From Pseudoscleropodium purum (Eukaryota > Streptophyta > Bryopsida > Hypnales > Brachytheciaceae), in NCBI GenBank assembly GCA_963969395.1, contig OZ017802.1, positions 5,892,501 through 5,956,500 on the forward strand: a stretch of DNA of 64,000 nt, in the 5' to 3' direction. Of the stretch, positions 34,030-46,492 are shown piece after piece. The notes under the pieces were generated by a model, which saw only the letters and a program-made list of their open reading frames with translations, did not search any database and was not told the origin of the DNA. A program made the translations under genes and the position numbers. The first letter of the stretch is position 1; each line of letters starts with the position of its first letter.

Positions 34030-34249
34030 TCTTTCATACAACATGAGGGACACTATATATAGACATTATACATAAAGATTTTACCATATGAAAATAGAGT
34101 TGTGATGGTATCAAAAATGAAGTGGTTAAATGATTTATAAATATATGACTCAATCGACTATCAGATGCACTAATGCAAGAGTCAAAAATAATAATTGCAT
34201 TTAAAGAACAATGGCATTTGTCTAGGAATGTTTTGAATTACAAGAGCAT

Positions 34250-35339
34250 GTGCTACAAGGTGTTTGGTACAACCTATACAACTGTGTCTCGTGCAAGTCA
34301 GGGATAAAGCTCCCATTCCTTGAGAAGTTGATGAGGTTGTTTGAGGATGAAGGTGGTGTTAGAAAAGTGAGAATGAGATGGGTTTTTTGTTCATGCAAAC
34401 TTCCAGCAAATGTAATTAAAGATTTATTGAAAGACATCCACAACTCAAATGAGCTTTTCATTGCACTTGGGAATACAAAAGGCGTAGAGAATGAGAACTT
34501 GGCAAAAGTGATTTGTGCAAAGGCAATGGTACTTTGGACAGTGAGGTATGGAGGGAATATGATGCCATCATGTGTGCATATTGATGCAACTAACTATGTC
34601 TTTAATAGAGCATATGATGTGGTCAACCAAAAAGTAGTGAAAATGATGTACATCAATAACAATCATCTTGGTAAGGTCTAAACTCTTTGCTATAGATAGA
34701 AGTCAACACACGCAAATAGAATTGATTGTACCTATATATCATTAAGTTTGTCAATAATTTCAATATGTATATATGTCTTAGGAGTATTTTACTTTTGTAT
34801 TGATCTAAACTATGATGTTTTTTTTAAGTTGTGTAGCACAAAAGTTAGCGAACAAGTTAGACTGGAAAGAATTTATTGCATTTATATATCATGAAGTTTT
34901 TCAATAGTGCTAATATGTATATTTGTCTTAGGAGTATTTCACTTTTGTATTGTTCTAAACTATGATGTTTTTTTAATTGTGTAGCACAAAAATTTGCAAA
35001 ACAAGTTAGAGTGGAAAGAATTTATCTTATTTATATATCATGAAGTTTGTCAATGGTGCCAATGTGTATATGTCTTAGACTCTTAGGAGTATTTTACTTT
35101 TATATTGTTCTAAACTATCAATGATGTTTTTTAATTGTGTAGCATAAAAGCTTGCAAACAAATCAGAGCGGGTATCAATGGCTGAAAATGTGGAAAATGA
35201 AGAATTGAAATCACCAACTTCAAAAGATAATAAACCATCAACATCAATAACAAATTTTGGTGTTGTAGCAACAAAGTGTCAATTATTGAGAACATCATCA
35301 ATGGATTCTACAATAGCGATTTTCAAGGCAAGAAGATGA
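34250..35339 (+). pseudogene. BAH-domain gene fragment A (ASI1/SG1-like)
   Basis: The first coding segment (34,250-34,670) gives a BAH-like domain: YNLYNCV, KLPFLEKLMRLFEDE, RKVRMRWVF, then KDIHNSNELFIALGNTKGVENEN and a C-terminal NYVFNRAYDVVNQKVVK. The order and the NELF.A.G.GV.N.N motif resemble the plant ASI1/SG1 family, whose members bind chromatin and RNA and affect transcripts of TE-containing genes. A donor GTAAGG follows at 34,671 and an acceptor AG at 35,141-35,142. The spliced frame meets TAA right after the junction, where block B has CAA. The downstream exon (35,143-35,339) is otherwise similar to block B (VENEELKSPTSKDNKPSTS) but ends early by frameshift. The N-terminus is missing or decayed, so it is a pseudogene. 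Family assignment is moderately sure. Confidence 0.6.
34717..35165 (+). repeat. Tandem repeat of the intron end, three copies of about 150 bp
   Basis: The segment from tatatatcat.aagttt through cttaggagtattt, cttttgta.tg.tctaaactat, ttaattgtgtagcacaaaag to the start of the next exon occurs three times in a row. Each copy brings its own potential acceptor (gtgtag at about 34,840, 34,985 and 35,142). Block B has two copies. Confidence 0.8.
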
Positions 35340-38300
35340 AGGGAAAAGAACAAGTGTAATTGGCAAAGTCTAAGATATTGCCAAGTGAACTTGAAAATGA
35401 TAGCTTTGGATATGATGTCAAACTAGAGTTTAAATGAGAACATTATTCATAGCAATGGTGTGAAGTATGTATCAAGGCAAAAAGGTGAGGGTGATAGAGA
35501 ATAGTACATAACTTATAGTCAAGTCTACAATACTGCAAATGTGAAAATTACAGATTTCAATATGAATGTGTTAGATTAGATCTCAACAAGTTTGAGTAGT
35601 GCATTGACTTCATATAGGCTTTCAAGTAGAAACATCCAAAATCATCAATCTTAGCAATTTAGCATAGTTGAGGGCAATTTTTTCTAAAAGAAATATTTTT
35701 TTCATATTGGCAATTGAAATTCATGAATTTAAAAAAAATATTTGATTTTTAGATAAGGCATTTAATTTATTCAAATTTTCAAAGTAGAACTGTATAGGCC
35801 ACCCAAAACCACACTCTTCTAAATCTGCCTCGATTTTAGTACCAAAATCTGAAAAAATCAAGGCCCATCAACTACAATTGAGCATAGAGATGATTTGAAG
35901 GTACTTTGAACATGGTTCCAAGGTACTATTGGGACACTTTAAGGTAACTCTACCCTCAAAGTATGGGTACACTAATTATTATAGGTGTTCCTACCTTATG
36001 CTAAATTTGATAGATTTGGATATGCTATCAAACTAAAGTTTAAATGTGAACATCATCTATAGTGTAAAGTATATCTTAAGGCAAGAAGTTGAAGGGAATA
36101 GAAAATCGTACATATAGCCAAATCTACAATACTACTAATGTAAAATTATAGATTTGAATAAGTTGTCAAATCAAATTTCAATGCATTTGAATTGTGCATT
36201 TAATTTATATAGACTTTATGATTATATATTTGTCAATAAAAGAATCAAAGAAACAAATTGGTGGACAAGTAGAAGTGGTTATATAATTCTTTATGTTCTA
36301 ATTTAGTCCATTAAATTAAAAAGTTAAATATTATAAAATTCGTCAAAAGAATACTCAAAAATATAAAAAATAGACATTTCATAACTTTTGTACTTTAAAA
36401 TATATAAAGTTTTCTATTTGTAATCAAGTACAAGATTATATAAAGAGGCATTTTTTGCAAGGATTAAGAATGATTTTTTATATTTGTAGAAATATATTTT
36501 AAATATTATACATTAATTTTTAATCATATATATAAAATATTTATGATTTTTTCTTAAATTTTGAATTATTATAAGCTTATAAATATATATTCAAAAATAA
36601 ATTATAAAACTTATTAAAAGTGATAACATTTATTTATATTTATTCATGATTTATTAATTCCAAATTACATCCTCAAATATCTAAAATTATAAAATTGCTC
36701 CTATTTTCATTCTAACTTTTCATATCTTTATCATTTATACATTTTCAAGATCTTTCAATTTCTTCATGAAGATATATTACTTCTCAAGATTTTTTGAAGC
36801 TAAATTTCCTAAAATTCTTTATTGTTAAATGAAGTTAGAGGTAAAATGAAGGGTTTTCATGTCTTGTCAATATTAGTGATGAAGCAATCCACAATGTTCA
36901 CTTGTCTTAATTTTTCATTCTGTCATAGTTACCAATCCATTATTTTCATAAATAATGTTGTATCTTTGTGTCTATGATAGTACTAAACTACTAAAAGACT
37001 ACAATAATTTCTTGATATAGCAAATGATGAAGAGTGGAAGCTTTAAAATCTTTGACATAGAGTGCATTATGCAAGTTTGAAATTTTTTGGTTGATCTCTA
37101 ATTATTATTGAGTTTTGTGATAAAATCTCATGTAGGATTGATCTTCATTGATATATAAGACATCAACAACTTTCAAGTCATTCGCTAATTTTGGTTTGTG
37201 GCATTTCATACAAGTTAGTGTCTTGACTATCAAAGAAATGATCTATTTGCACCCCAATATCAACTTTCAACACCCCATTAATTGAAGATTAACGCCTTGG
37301 CATAGCGTATAAGGTTTCAAAAGGCATTGATGATGCTATATGCCAATAAAGTATTGCATTTAGGTTGTATAAATTGCAAACAAAGTATTTTGTGGGTTAT
37401 ACCAATTGACTCAAGTTTGCTTGAAGTGCAAGTTAAGTAATTTTCCTTCTTTACAATGCAAGTGATGTAATTTAAAGTTAAAATTACCATATTAGTAACA
37501 CATTTCAAAAACTAAAGTCCCTTAATGTGTGAAAAAACAAAATATTTGTTGACATCACTTGTACCCAACTTTTGTTTTTGTTTATCAATAAAAGTCTTTT
37601 TTTTTAAATTTCTTTCTTAATATACTCTTGTTAAGGTTTTGTTCTAATCATTTTAATTTTAGAAAATAGTCAATTTTGGTTTTGGTTTCATCAAGCATTG
37701 TGTTTGCAATGACCTGATGATATTTTATTTCATTCTAAAAAAATACAAGAAAAAATTCTATAAGAGATTAAAAAACACTAAAAAAATAAATATTTGACAA
37801 TTTCTAATTACTAAAGAAATTTTTTGTAAGAAAAATGATTTGCATTCAATCAAATCAAATTTAATTTAAAAAGACATTTTGAAAGCTAGAGGAGTTAAAC
37901 CCAAATTTCTAAAGCACTTAAATAGTTGTGAGAAAAGAAAAATAATCCATGTCTAGTTAATAAATATCAAATTCTAATATTATTTTAGTCACATATTCAT
38001 ACACTAATCATCTACAATATTGATTGTTCTTAGAAACAAGTGTAAAATCCATAAGTAAGGACACTATTTATTCAATATTTTTAGAACTAAAATCCTTCAT
38101 AACTTTTGAAATATTAAACTAAATCATGTTTTATAAAATAGAGATGAAAAAAGGCATTTACAAAAATCTACTTACCAAAATTTAAAACATTAGAATGTTC
38201 CAAGGAGATATTAAAGAGAAAATTTCTAAAAATAGAATTTGATGGAAGTCTCAATAATCTATTATGGACACATTTGAACAAAGAAATAGAATTTCAAGGG

Positions 38301-38871
38301 ATTCATTTTCAAGATTAAAGAATAATCTTTGGTTCAATTTCCTTATATATTTACTACTATTTACAAAGTTTATAGTAAGCTCAAAAGTGATAGGTAGCTT
38401 TCAAGAAGCTTCCACCAATTGTATATATTTTTCAAATAATTTCTATGAAAGAAACTACTCAAGAAATTTTCATTTACCTCTAAGCTTTATTGTACATTTT
38501 TTTTAATCAAACTTCTTAAAGAATGTAAGATGCATGTCCATGAATTCCAAGAAAAGACAAATTTAAGCCATTTTATTGATCAACAACTATTTGGCATTCC
38601 TTGATTTCTATTGAAAATGCTAATTTGTCATTCTAAGACAAAAATATCTTCAATCCACTTGATTTGAATTTTTATTGAAAATATATTATAAAATATGATG
38701 TACACAAATGATATGGTCTATTTACAAATTTGCAAATGAGATGTATAGATTTTTTATTCTAAAACATGCCGACATAATTGAATGTTGTTTTGTTTTTGGC
38801 TTATTGCCAATATTATGTTTTTTCTTATATTGTAAAGTTGAAGTAAAAAAGAGTACCTAGGTCTTTAGTAT
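35340..38871. other. Non-coding remainder of block A
   Basis: AT-rich, collinear with 58,220-61,004. Two small ORFs (37,317-37,508 and 38,264-38,506) are not preserved in block B. Confidence 0.5.
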
Positions 38872-38884
38872 AAATGATCATAGA

Positions 38885-39060
38885 AAGTGTTACTAAAGTC
38901 AATTGAATGAAAGTTAGAAAAATATGCAAGTATAGAGTGTTCCATTAGAGTAGATTGGATGTAAGTTCAGAAGGATGTGCAACTACAAAGTGTGCTACTA
39001 AAATAGATTGGTTGTAAACTTGTAGAATGAGCAAATCTATAGTGTATCATTAGAAGAGAT
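38885..39060 (+). repeat. Tandem repeat, about 52-bp unit, 3.4 copies
   Basis: Units begin agtgtt/agtgtg/agtgta and share (a/t)tagatt(a/g)ga or tggatgtaa..tt. A diverged further unit lies near 39,405-39,500. Confidence 0.6.
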
Positions 39061-40954
39061 TAGGTATTATTTAGGATAATTCATGTGATAACTTTTAGGT
39101 CAGAACCAGGTTGGTTAATATCTAGAGGTGTATATATTTCTATATTAATAAATATAAGTGTGTACTAGATGTGAAGAGTTACACAATTAAAATAATGAAA
39201 TGAAACTACTAAATGATACATGTATGGAACTATGAAATGAAGCCACAAAATTTGTGTGCCCCTTCAATGACAATTGTTTTATTTCAATAGAAATAGATTT
39301 TTGAAGGATTTTTGATGCCAATCCTCCTATCTTCGATTGATTTCAGTTGTAGCCCAAAGATTTAAGGAGTTTTAGTCTGCTTTTCTAAATAGAGTTATTA
39401 CAATAGATTAATTGGGTATAACTATTGGCTAGAGATATGTGCCATTATAGATTGTACCATTAGATTTGATTGGATGTAACTTTGGCAAACTTCTATGCAC
39501 TTCAAATTGACCAAATCTTGTATGAAAGTCCAAAAAAATTAAAATTATATATAAAAGAGTGCAATAGTTTATAGTTGCAGCTTGCAAGGAGAGAATAAGA
39601 ATTTTCCGTTAACAAAATTGTTAGAGAGGCTCATAAAAAGTAGGGGAGAAACTTTTAGGTGTCTTAGATGTCAAGATGTGAAAATGGAATTTGGAATACT
39701 GCCAATTTAATGAAATTCCTTATAAGTTTAAATTGCCCTTCCAAAGACTAAACTTTGTCCAATCATAACTTCTTCTAAGAACATACAAATTCAATGAACT
39801 TTGTATTATTCAAAATAGCATTTACTTAGAAGTGATAGATTGTAATCATAAACTCTTGATCCAAAAATCACAATAGCTTTATCACCTTATATAGTGTGGT
39901 TGATTGGCACAAGTTGTGTTTTTATCAAGTTTTGTTGGTTTATCTTGCAGTTCACATTCAATAGGCAATAAAAAAGATCTATCACTTGGAGGTACAATGG
40001 ACTACATCCAGACATCCAATTAACAATAATTTTTATATAAACACTAAAACTTGGTTGTTCTCATTCAAATATCAAGGGTAGTTGTTGAAAAGAAGCACTT
40101 GTGGTTTTCAATTAGATGTAAAATGAACCAACATATCCTAATTAAGGATATTAATCTTCTAAATTTTTTCCAAGTAGAAGTTAGAGAATCCTAATTCCTA
40201 AAAGACAAAGGCCATTTTTTTTGTTATAAAACATTAAAAATTGCATTTTTTATTGTGTTTATTCAAAAAAACAAAAATAACACTTGCTTTGGAAAATAAA
40301 ATCACATGGTAAAAATCTCACCAAGTTTGATTGTACAAATTAGAGGATATGAACATTCAAAATTGGAAAAAAAATTTGAATGCTGCCTTATAATTCCAAT
40401 GTTGACTTTGACCACTATTTGTGAAAAAAATTTGCATCGAAGATTTTGAATTAAAAAATCTACCATAACAAGAATAATGTTATATATATGTTATCCAAAT
40501 TTCACTTCAAAAATTCAAAAAATATATCAAATACATCCAAAAATATCTTGCAATTGAGACAATGCAAATTTGATAATATACTAGTCATTTTTGCTAACAT
40601 GTTTTCTTTGACCATTTAAGAATACAAGGCATGAATTCTTGTTTACATGCTAAGTTTTCAGTAATAAGTAATAAGATATATTAAAACAAATGTATGATGA
40701 CTTTTTTAGAAGTGTTAAAATTAGGTTGTTGGCTCGTTGCATCCAACTTATGAAAGGTGATTTTTTATTAATTTCAGATACCTTGCTAGAGGGTAAATGT
40801 CAAAAATTGCCCCCTATTTTGTGAGGCTTAAATTTTGTATTTCATTGTGTCATTGAGCTCATTTGGGGTCTATGATTGCAAATATGAATTCAAAATTTGC
40901 AAATTTGATCATATGTGGCAACAGTATTGCCGTGTGTGTAAAATAAATAGAATA
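39061..40954. other. AT-rich intergenic DNA
   Basis: No gene seen. A short segment near 39,655-39,735 (cttagatgtcaagatgtgaaaatgg) recurs at 56,740-56,800. Confidence 0.4.
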
Positions 40955-43900
40955 CAGCCTAAAGAGGGAAGGACAACCCAAAGTTAGTAAGAGACAGTGT
41001 GAAACTGGAAAGAGTGTAATTCAAGGCCGGGTGGGTAACAACAGATTTGGTCGCCGTCGGTATCAGAGATGAGTCTGTAACGTGATCGTCGCAACGTACT
41101 GGCAGGCGTTCAAGATCAACTTTTAACATGGCCGGTGATTAGCGCGTTCGTGATGTGAGCTTGCTTGACGTTCAATCCCTTCTGTGTGTGGCTGTCTGCG
41201 GATCATTCTGCGGATCATACATTGCCCTTTCATTTTCATCTGAACGTGTAAGAGATAATTATCTGGTACTAAGCAGAACGCGTCCAGCAATCATACTTGT
41301 GAAGATGGGACAACCGATGACGGTGCGAACGCGATTGAAAAATTTCAAATTAAACTGCGTAAGTTTTTGTAACTTGGAAAAAAGATAATTAAACGGAGAG
41401 TGAAACGTACACACAGCAGGAATAACTACGTTAGGTACAAACCGAACGAGAATCATTCAGCTCCTTCACAGACAGAGTTGAAAGTCCACTGCATGAGTGT
41501 GTTATCTCTGACTTTGGTCATTCCACATGTTCACATTTTTAAACACAACTTGGGTTTTTCTGTGTGTTTGACATAGAACTCGTATGAATTGAGGTATAGA
41601 ATTATACTGACAAAAATTTCTATTCGTGTTGCGTTGAAACCTGACACGTGAGACTCCTGATTTGAATGTTATTTATTGATCCAATCATTCAATGATTTCT
41701 GTGTTAGGCTCTTTTTGAACTCTTAAGTTACATGAAGAAGATTTTAGAACTCATATTCACAATTAATATTCTTCAAAAAATGCAAGTATGTCATGATAAT
41801 CTCTATTGCGTAAAGTGTGAGAGTGTACTCGTACTCCACGAGATTGCGAACACCTGAAATTGGGTGAAATCATTAATCAAATAATTCTGGTTTGCATCCT
41901 TAAGTCTAGTAACAATTTAGTCAATGTACAGTAATGATATACATGGATCTCACATTGTGCTGTTGTCCAATTTTGGTAATCGGTGTTGCTTTGTGAGCTC
42001 TCCTCTTGCACACAGCAAGTCCAAAATTTGACCATAGCTCAAGATCTTCCTCTACTCCCAAATACTTGCACAGAATGATTATAGATTTGTTATCTTCAGT
42101 CTTTGCTTTGAGTCCACCGAAAAATCACATATTATAAGTGAGAAGATGGACGACGATATTACTGTGGGAGTATCTTTTCCTTTGCAGAGTTCATATGCAG
42201 CACCTCTGACCGTCGCTCCTCGAATACTTTTGTTTGGAGCTGCGAGAGCGTTTGAGAGCCTTCTGAACCGAATTCGGGATTCAAACGTATCCCCTGTGAA
42301 GACAAGACCGATCCTTGCATTCCGATCCCTCAAATAAAAATTTTCAAATAAAAAAAAAACACTTACTTCAAATAAAAAATTGTAAAATCATGCAAACTTG
42401 TGATCAAAACTTACAAAACTTCTATTTCACTCTGCACAGAACCGACAGACAGAAGTTGACAGAACTAAGATATAGAAGAACTGAAGAAACTGAGTATCAG
42501 ATTTTCTTCAAATCATTAACGTACCAACACTCAGACCTGCCAATTTTTTATAAGTTATTACAAAACAGGACAGGCAACAAATCACTAAGTACAGGACCTT
42601 ATGCATACCTGATTTTGAAGTACACCCAGCTTACACCTCTGAGGTTACTGTAACTTATTATTGCTAAAGGTAACACAAGTGTCTCACTTGTGTTTTTACT
42701 TTGTCGCTTCTCCTAGACCATAGATCTTCAAATGAATCTAACTAAAATCTTGCATTGCGATTTAGAATTATTTCTATTGTTTCAGTTCGCAGCCTGACAA
42801 AAATCACATTCGTGACAAGACTGATGACGCTATTACTGTGAAGTATCTTTTCCGCAGCATGGAACTTCATATGCAGCACCTCCTTCGCTCCTCGAGTAGT
42901 TCTGTTTGGAGCTGTGTTAGGATTTGAGCGCCTCACTGAAACCGAAACCGCGATTAGAGGAATGCCCTGTGAAGCCGAGACCGATCATTGCATTCCAATC
43001 CCTTGCTGCTGAAAGGTTTTTATTTGTCGCTTCTCTTAGACCACAATTCTTCAGCAAGAGCTGACCTCGCTATATATTTTGTAAGGGAATATGAGAATTC
43101 ATAGGACAGATTTTAATGCTTGCTCAGTCTTTCAAAGGAATTGCATGCTTCGGGTAGCTTCAAGTGTCTGACTTTGGCGTTTGCTCTTTGGTCAAATATT
43201 TCATTCCTCTCGATATCAGAATTTGCTAGCTGTCCCGTCTTCTTTCTTCATTTTCTAGTATATTCAAGCAGAACCAATTCCTTGTTTCTTCTATTTGTTC
43301 ATCATTTCGTGCATGCTAAAAGCCTCTTATCAAAGGGTCTAACTGGTTACAGAAAGCCAGTTTCTACTGTAAGTAATGCTATGCTTAACTCTTTCTAGAG
43401 GTTTTGCTTCCAGTTTTTGAGCTGATACACATGAACATTGTATACTTAGCCACTTTCTTTTGCTCTGTGCAATTGCTATTTTGCAAGATCGAGCTCAGTG
43501 CAGGATGATATCACACACAAGAGCCGACCTCATTCTCACTGTTTCAAGTCTGGAGATGATTAAGTAAGTATACAAATCCAATCTTCATCTTAACTTTGAA
43601 AGCGATTGTAAGCATCATTCTGGCTATAAGTAAGCGCTTTTCATTAAAGCTATACACGAACTTAGAAAGCTTGTGAACTGAGTGCTGTGGACTTGAGGGA
43701 TTCATTGAAGTTCCCTCGGACGTTCCATTTCGAGATGACTTCTTAGACCTGAATAATTATAAGGCAACCAATCGAAGCTACGGTTGAACTCCGACCCTAT
43801 CTGGATGAATGCATGAACGCTCAGGATGCTTAAGTCAAGTTTGGAAGATCTGAAAAGTCTTCACGGATTCGAGGTTTAGGTGTAAGTTCGTCAAGTTTAG

Positions 43901-44280
43901 GTTTCCTGGAATTTGTGTTATGCTTTGACTACTTATTCCAGATATCCTTGAATAATTGTGAAGCAAACATTCCATTTGTGAGTGCTTTCCTTCCAGTAGT
44001 ACTCCTTTACATTCTGCCATTCAATTTCGATCATTCTTTCGCGCATTCTAAGGCCGGAGCAAGCATGTGGTAGTCGTCTCGACCACCAGACTAGTCCGCA
44101 CAAACTGTTACAATGTTTCTTTGGACTTTCATAACGGTATTGTGCTTTTCTGCACACATCAATGATCAATATTTTTCTCTACATGCATTAGCATTAATGT
44201 TGGAAATAAATTTCCGTTGACCCCAATGCGACATGTACTACACTTCAAAACCAGCTCCGAGGATTTCACTTCATGTCTTA
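40955..44280 (+). repeat. FPF1-unit upstream region, copy 4, interrupted
   Basis: Plus-oriented upstream unit, longer than copy 1 and collinear with 29,588-31,669 and 46,493-47,965. An insertion of about 320 bp at 42,337-42,657 splits the segment that in other copies reads through from gatccctc to gctgctgaagg. Ends in a rearranged FPF1 fragment. Confidence 0.7.
42337..42657. other. Insertion of about 320 bp of unknown origin
   Basis: Present only in this FPF1 unit. AT-rich, opens with an A-rich stretch (aaataaaaatttt, then ten A). An open frame runs through most of it on the plus strand but has no recognisable domain. Confidence 0.5.
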
Positions 44281-44560
44281 ATGTCTGAGGTGTGGTAGTT
44301 TGATTCCGACGGCGTTTGCCATCTAGCTCGTGCACAAAGCCACCAACACCACCATGACTAGCTATGAGGAGCTCATCAGCGAGCTCCATTCGCATGATTG
44401 GCTGGAACCCGTACGCCCACAACGATATTATATTCTCATCTAGAAAGCAAACGCCATCAGAATAAAACGTCCACACCCCAGAAGCCCAGCCATGGTGTGA
44501 AATCCTCGGAGCCGGTTTTGTCGCCCGGGGGTCAAGTAACCTGAATTCGTATTCAACAAA
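44281..44560. pseudogene. FPF1 fragments fused in opposite orientations
   Basis: 44,281-44,428 is plus-oriented: ATG, then a stop at the sixth codon (MSEVW then TAG), with an internal deletion that joins the start to the LVHKATNTTM region and runs to the NPYAHN region. From about 44,430 the sequence is an inverted 5' part of another FPF1 copy (minus-strand ATG at 44,491-44,493, with its leader up to 44,560). The two pieces meet without a spacer. Confidence 0.75.
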
Positions 44561-44564
44561 TGAT

Positions 44565-45005
44565 AATCCTCATGCATCTACATTTCATAAGTATGTTAGT
44601 AGTTGATGTGTGCAGATAAGCACAGTACAGCACTGTTGTGAAAGTGCAAAGAAACATTGAAATAGTTTGTGCGGATTAGTCTTGTGGTGGAGACGACGAT
44701 ATAATGGAGTTCTACCGGACGGAAAGCACTCAAAAATGGAATGATTACTTCATAACTGTTCAAAGATTTCTCGAGTAGATAGTTGAAACGTACAAATCCT
44801 AGGAGACCTACACTGATCCGTGAAGTTGTTTCAAACGATCAAACAAACAGAAGAAATGGGAAATTGTTTCTGCGTGAATTAGAATATGGAAGAAAGAAGA
44901 CGACACAGCTGGCAAATGATCTCTTCTTGGAGGAATAAAATATTTGCCCAAAGAGCTAATGCCAAACTCCGACACTTGAAGCGGTCCATACAAGTCACTT
45001 TTTTG
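44565..45005 (-). repeat. FPF1-unit upstream region, inverted partial copy
   Basis: Reverse complement of the unit near the leader and of the segment matching 30,400-30,500, ending abruptly at about 45,000 next to another inverted FPF1 fragment. Confidence 0.6.
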
Positions 45006-45009
45006 GAGA

Positions 45010-45112
45010 TATGTCGGAGAAATGTGCAGGCAAGGTGATGAGGTCGACTGATGAGGTCGACTGAGTGGGGACCGCGGTGGTATTGCCGCATCTCCTCGTT
45101 GTGGGCGTACAT
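45010..45112 (-). pseudogene. FPF1 3'-half fragment, inverted
   Basis: On the minus strand gives AHNEEMRQYHRG and the start of the VDLI segment, with a 13-bp tandem duplication (gatgaggtcgact) that breaks the frame. It abuts the leader of the plus-oriented copy that follows. Confidence 0.7.
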
Positions 45113-45190
45113 GTATGAGGATTCACATTTGTTAGGTACGAATTCTGGTGGACCTCCGGTGATCAAATCCGGCTCCGAGGACTTCACGCC

Positions 45191-45536
45191 ATGTCTAGGG
45201 TGTGGTTGCTTGTCTCCAATGGCGTTTACTTCCTAGACGAGAATCCGATGGGGGAAACGTCGATTCCCGGGCCAGCGATGGGGCACAAGGTGCTGGTGCA
45301 CGAAGCCAACAACAACAGCATGACAAGCTATGAGGAGCTCACCAGCAAGCTCCATTCGCATGGCTGGGGCTGGTACTCATACGCCCGCAACGAGGATCTC
45401 GATGCGGCAGTACCACCGGGGTGCTCACTGCGTCGATCTCATCACCTTTCATGCACATTTCTCCGCACGTCTTACACATGTGTATGATGTTGTGTTGAAG
45501 ACTCGGTCGGCTTTCCAGATTCGGAATGTTACGTAA
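45191..45536 (+). pseudogene. FPF1-like pseudogene, one frameshift
   Basis: Starts ATG 45,191 and keeps the family sequence through YEELTSKLHSHGW. A small insertion in the NEE.MRQYHRG region (near 45,390-45,400) shifts the frame. The rest (MRQYHRGAHCVDLI, VYDVVLKTRSAFQIRNV) continues in a second frame to 45,536. The most recent-looking of the broken copies. Confidence 0.8.
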
Positions 45537-45880
45537 TTAGAGAGCTCAGTCTCTAGCTCTCTCGTGAATTGATTCGAATGGCGTCGTCCACGATTTCTGA
45601 TCAGGATGTGAGCCCATGCTAATTTTTAAGAGGTTCAATTCAGCGGTTGCATGTGTGTGTTAGAATTGGCATTTCCAATCTCGACCTCCGGTGGGAACAC
45701 CTCCGTTTCCCTCAGTTGATCCTCCCAGGGAATTTGTGTGTACAATTCCTCTGTCTCCTGCTTCCCCGAATGCCCAACTTCAGTCCCGTGGAGCGACTCG
45801 TCTGGATAAATAGTACGTTCCCTTACTTCTGTTCGGGAACACCTTCGGTAGTAAATCAGTAACCTTAACTTGAGCTCGTG
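45537..45880 (+). repeat. FPF1-unit 3' flank, copy
   Basis: Collinear with 55,286-55,640 and 32,430-32,700, without a MITE. Confidence 0.65.
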
Positions 45881-45928
45881 TCCTGTTCAGAGTCACATGG
45901 ATGACCCATATGGATGATTTTATGAATT

Positions 45929-46280
45929 TTATGGGAGGAACCATTCATCAACGACCAGAGAGAGATTGTCATCTCCTGACGAGAAAAATTCCCGACCCAA
46001 ATCGGAATTCCAATCGTTCCTTGACAACTGAATGCGATTTGGCCTCCTAATCAGGTCGAGCAGTTCGTTGAGACTGTCTCGCGAACAAGTTCTTCTGCAA
46101 CATTCTTGCTCATCCATGCTTTTGATTTTATTCCGTGGCCACCGTTCATAATCGTCAAATGCATGCTCTCTGCTTCTGTGCCAGTTGCAGCTTTGCCAGT
46201 TTCGACTGGGATTAGCTGTCTTGGATTGTCTTTTTCAATCAGTTTTCTGAGGCTCATTTTGAATCAGAGGAGGCGAGATT
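45929..46280 (-). pseudogene. Unknown coding-like fragment, broken by frameshift
   Basis: The minus strand gives MSLRKLIEKDNPRQLIPVET and onward to KSKAWMSKNVAEELVRETVS (46,257 down to 46,051). A frame change then leads into IRRPNRIQLSRNDWNSDLG and REFFSSGDDNLSLVVDEWFL (to 45,935). Composition is protein-like and GC-richer than the flanks. The two parts probably belonged to one exon. Family not recognised. Confidence 0.4.
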
Positions 46281-46492
46281 TTCATCTTCTTGTCAGAATT
46301 TTCAGTAACGCAGTAACTTATTGTACGTAGCGGAATTCAAGTTTTAAAATCAAATGCTTGAAACGTTGGGCGCCGACATTAGCTGAATGAGGTGGTAGCC
46401 TATTCTTACATTAATATGATATAGATGAAGAATACTTAATTTTAACCGTGTTTCCCTTTGGACAGTACTACCACGTGTGCATGCATATATTC

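Larger units (their letters stand above)
34030..38871 (+). repeat. Segmental duplication, BAH block A
   Basis: About 4.8 kb collinear with 56,965-61,004 in the same orientation, 23 kb away. It contains the BAH pseudogene (34,200-35,340) and about 3.5 kb of AT-rich non-coding DNA. Block A has an extra stretch of about 700 bp near 36,900-37,600 that block B lacks. Block B has a long AT microsatellite absent here. Confidence 0.8.
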
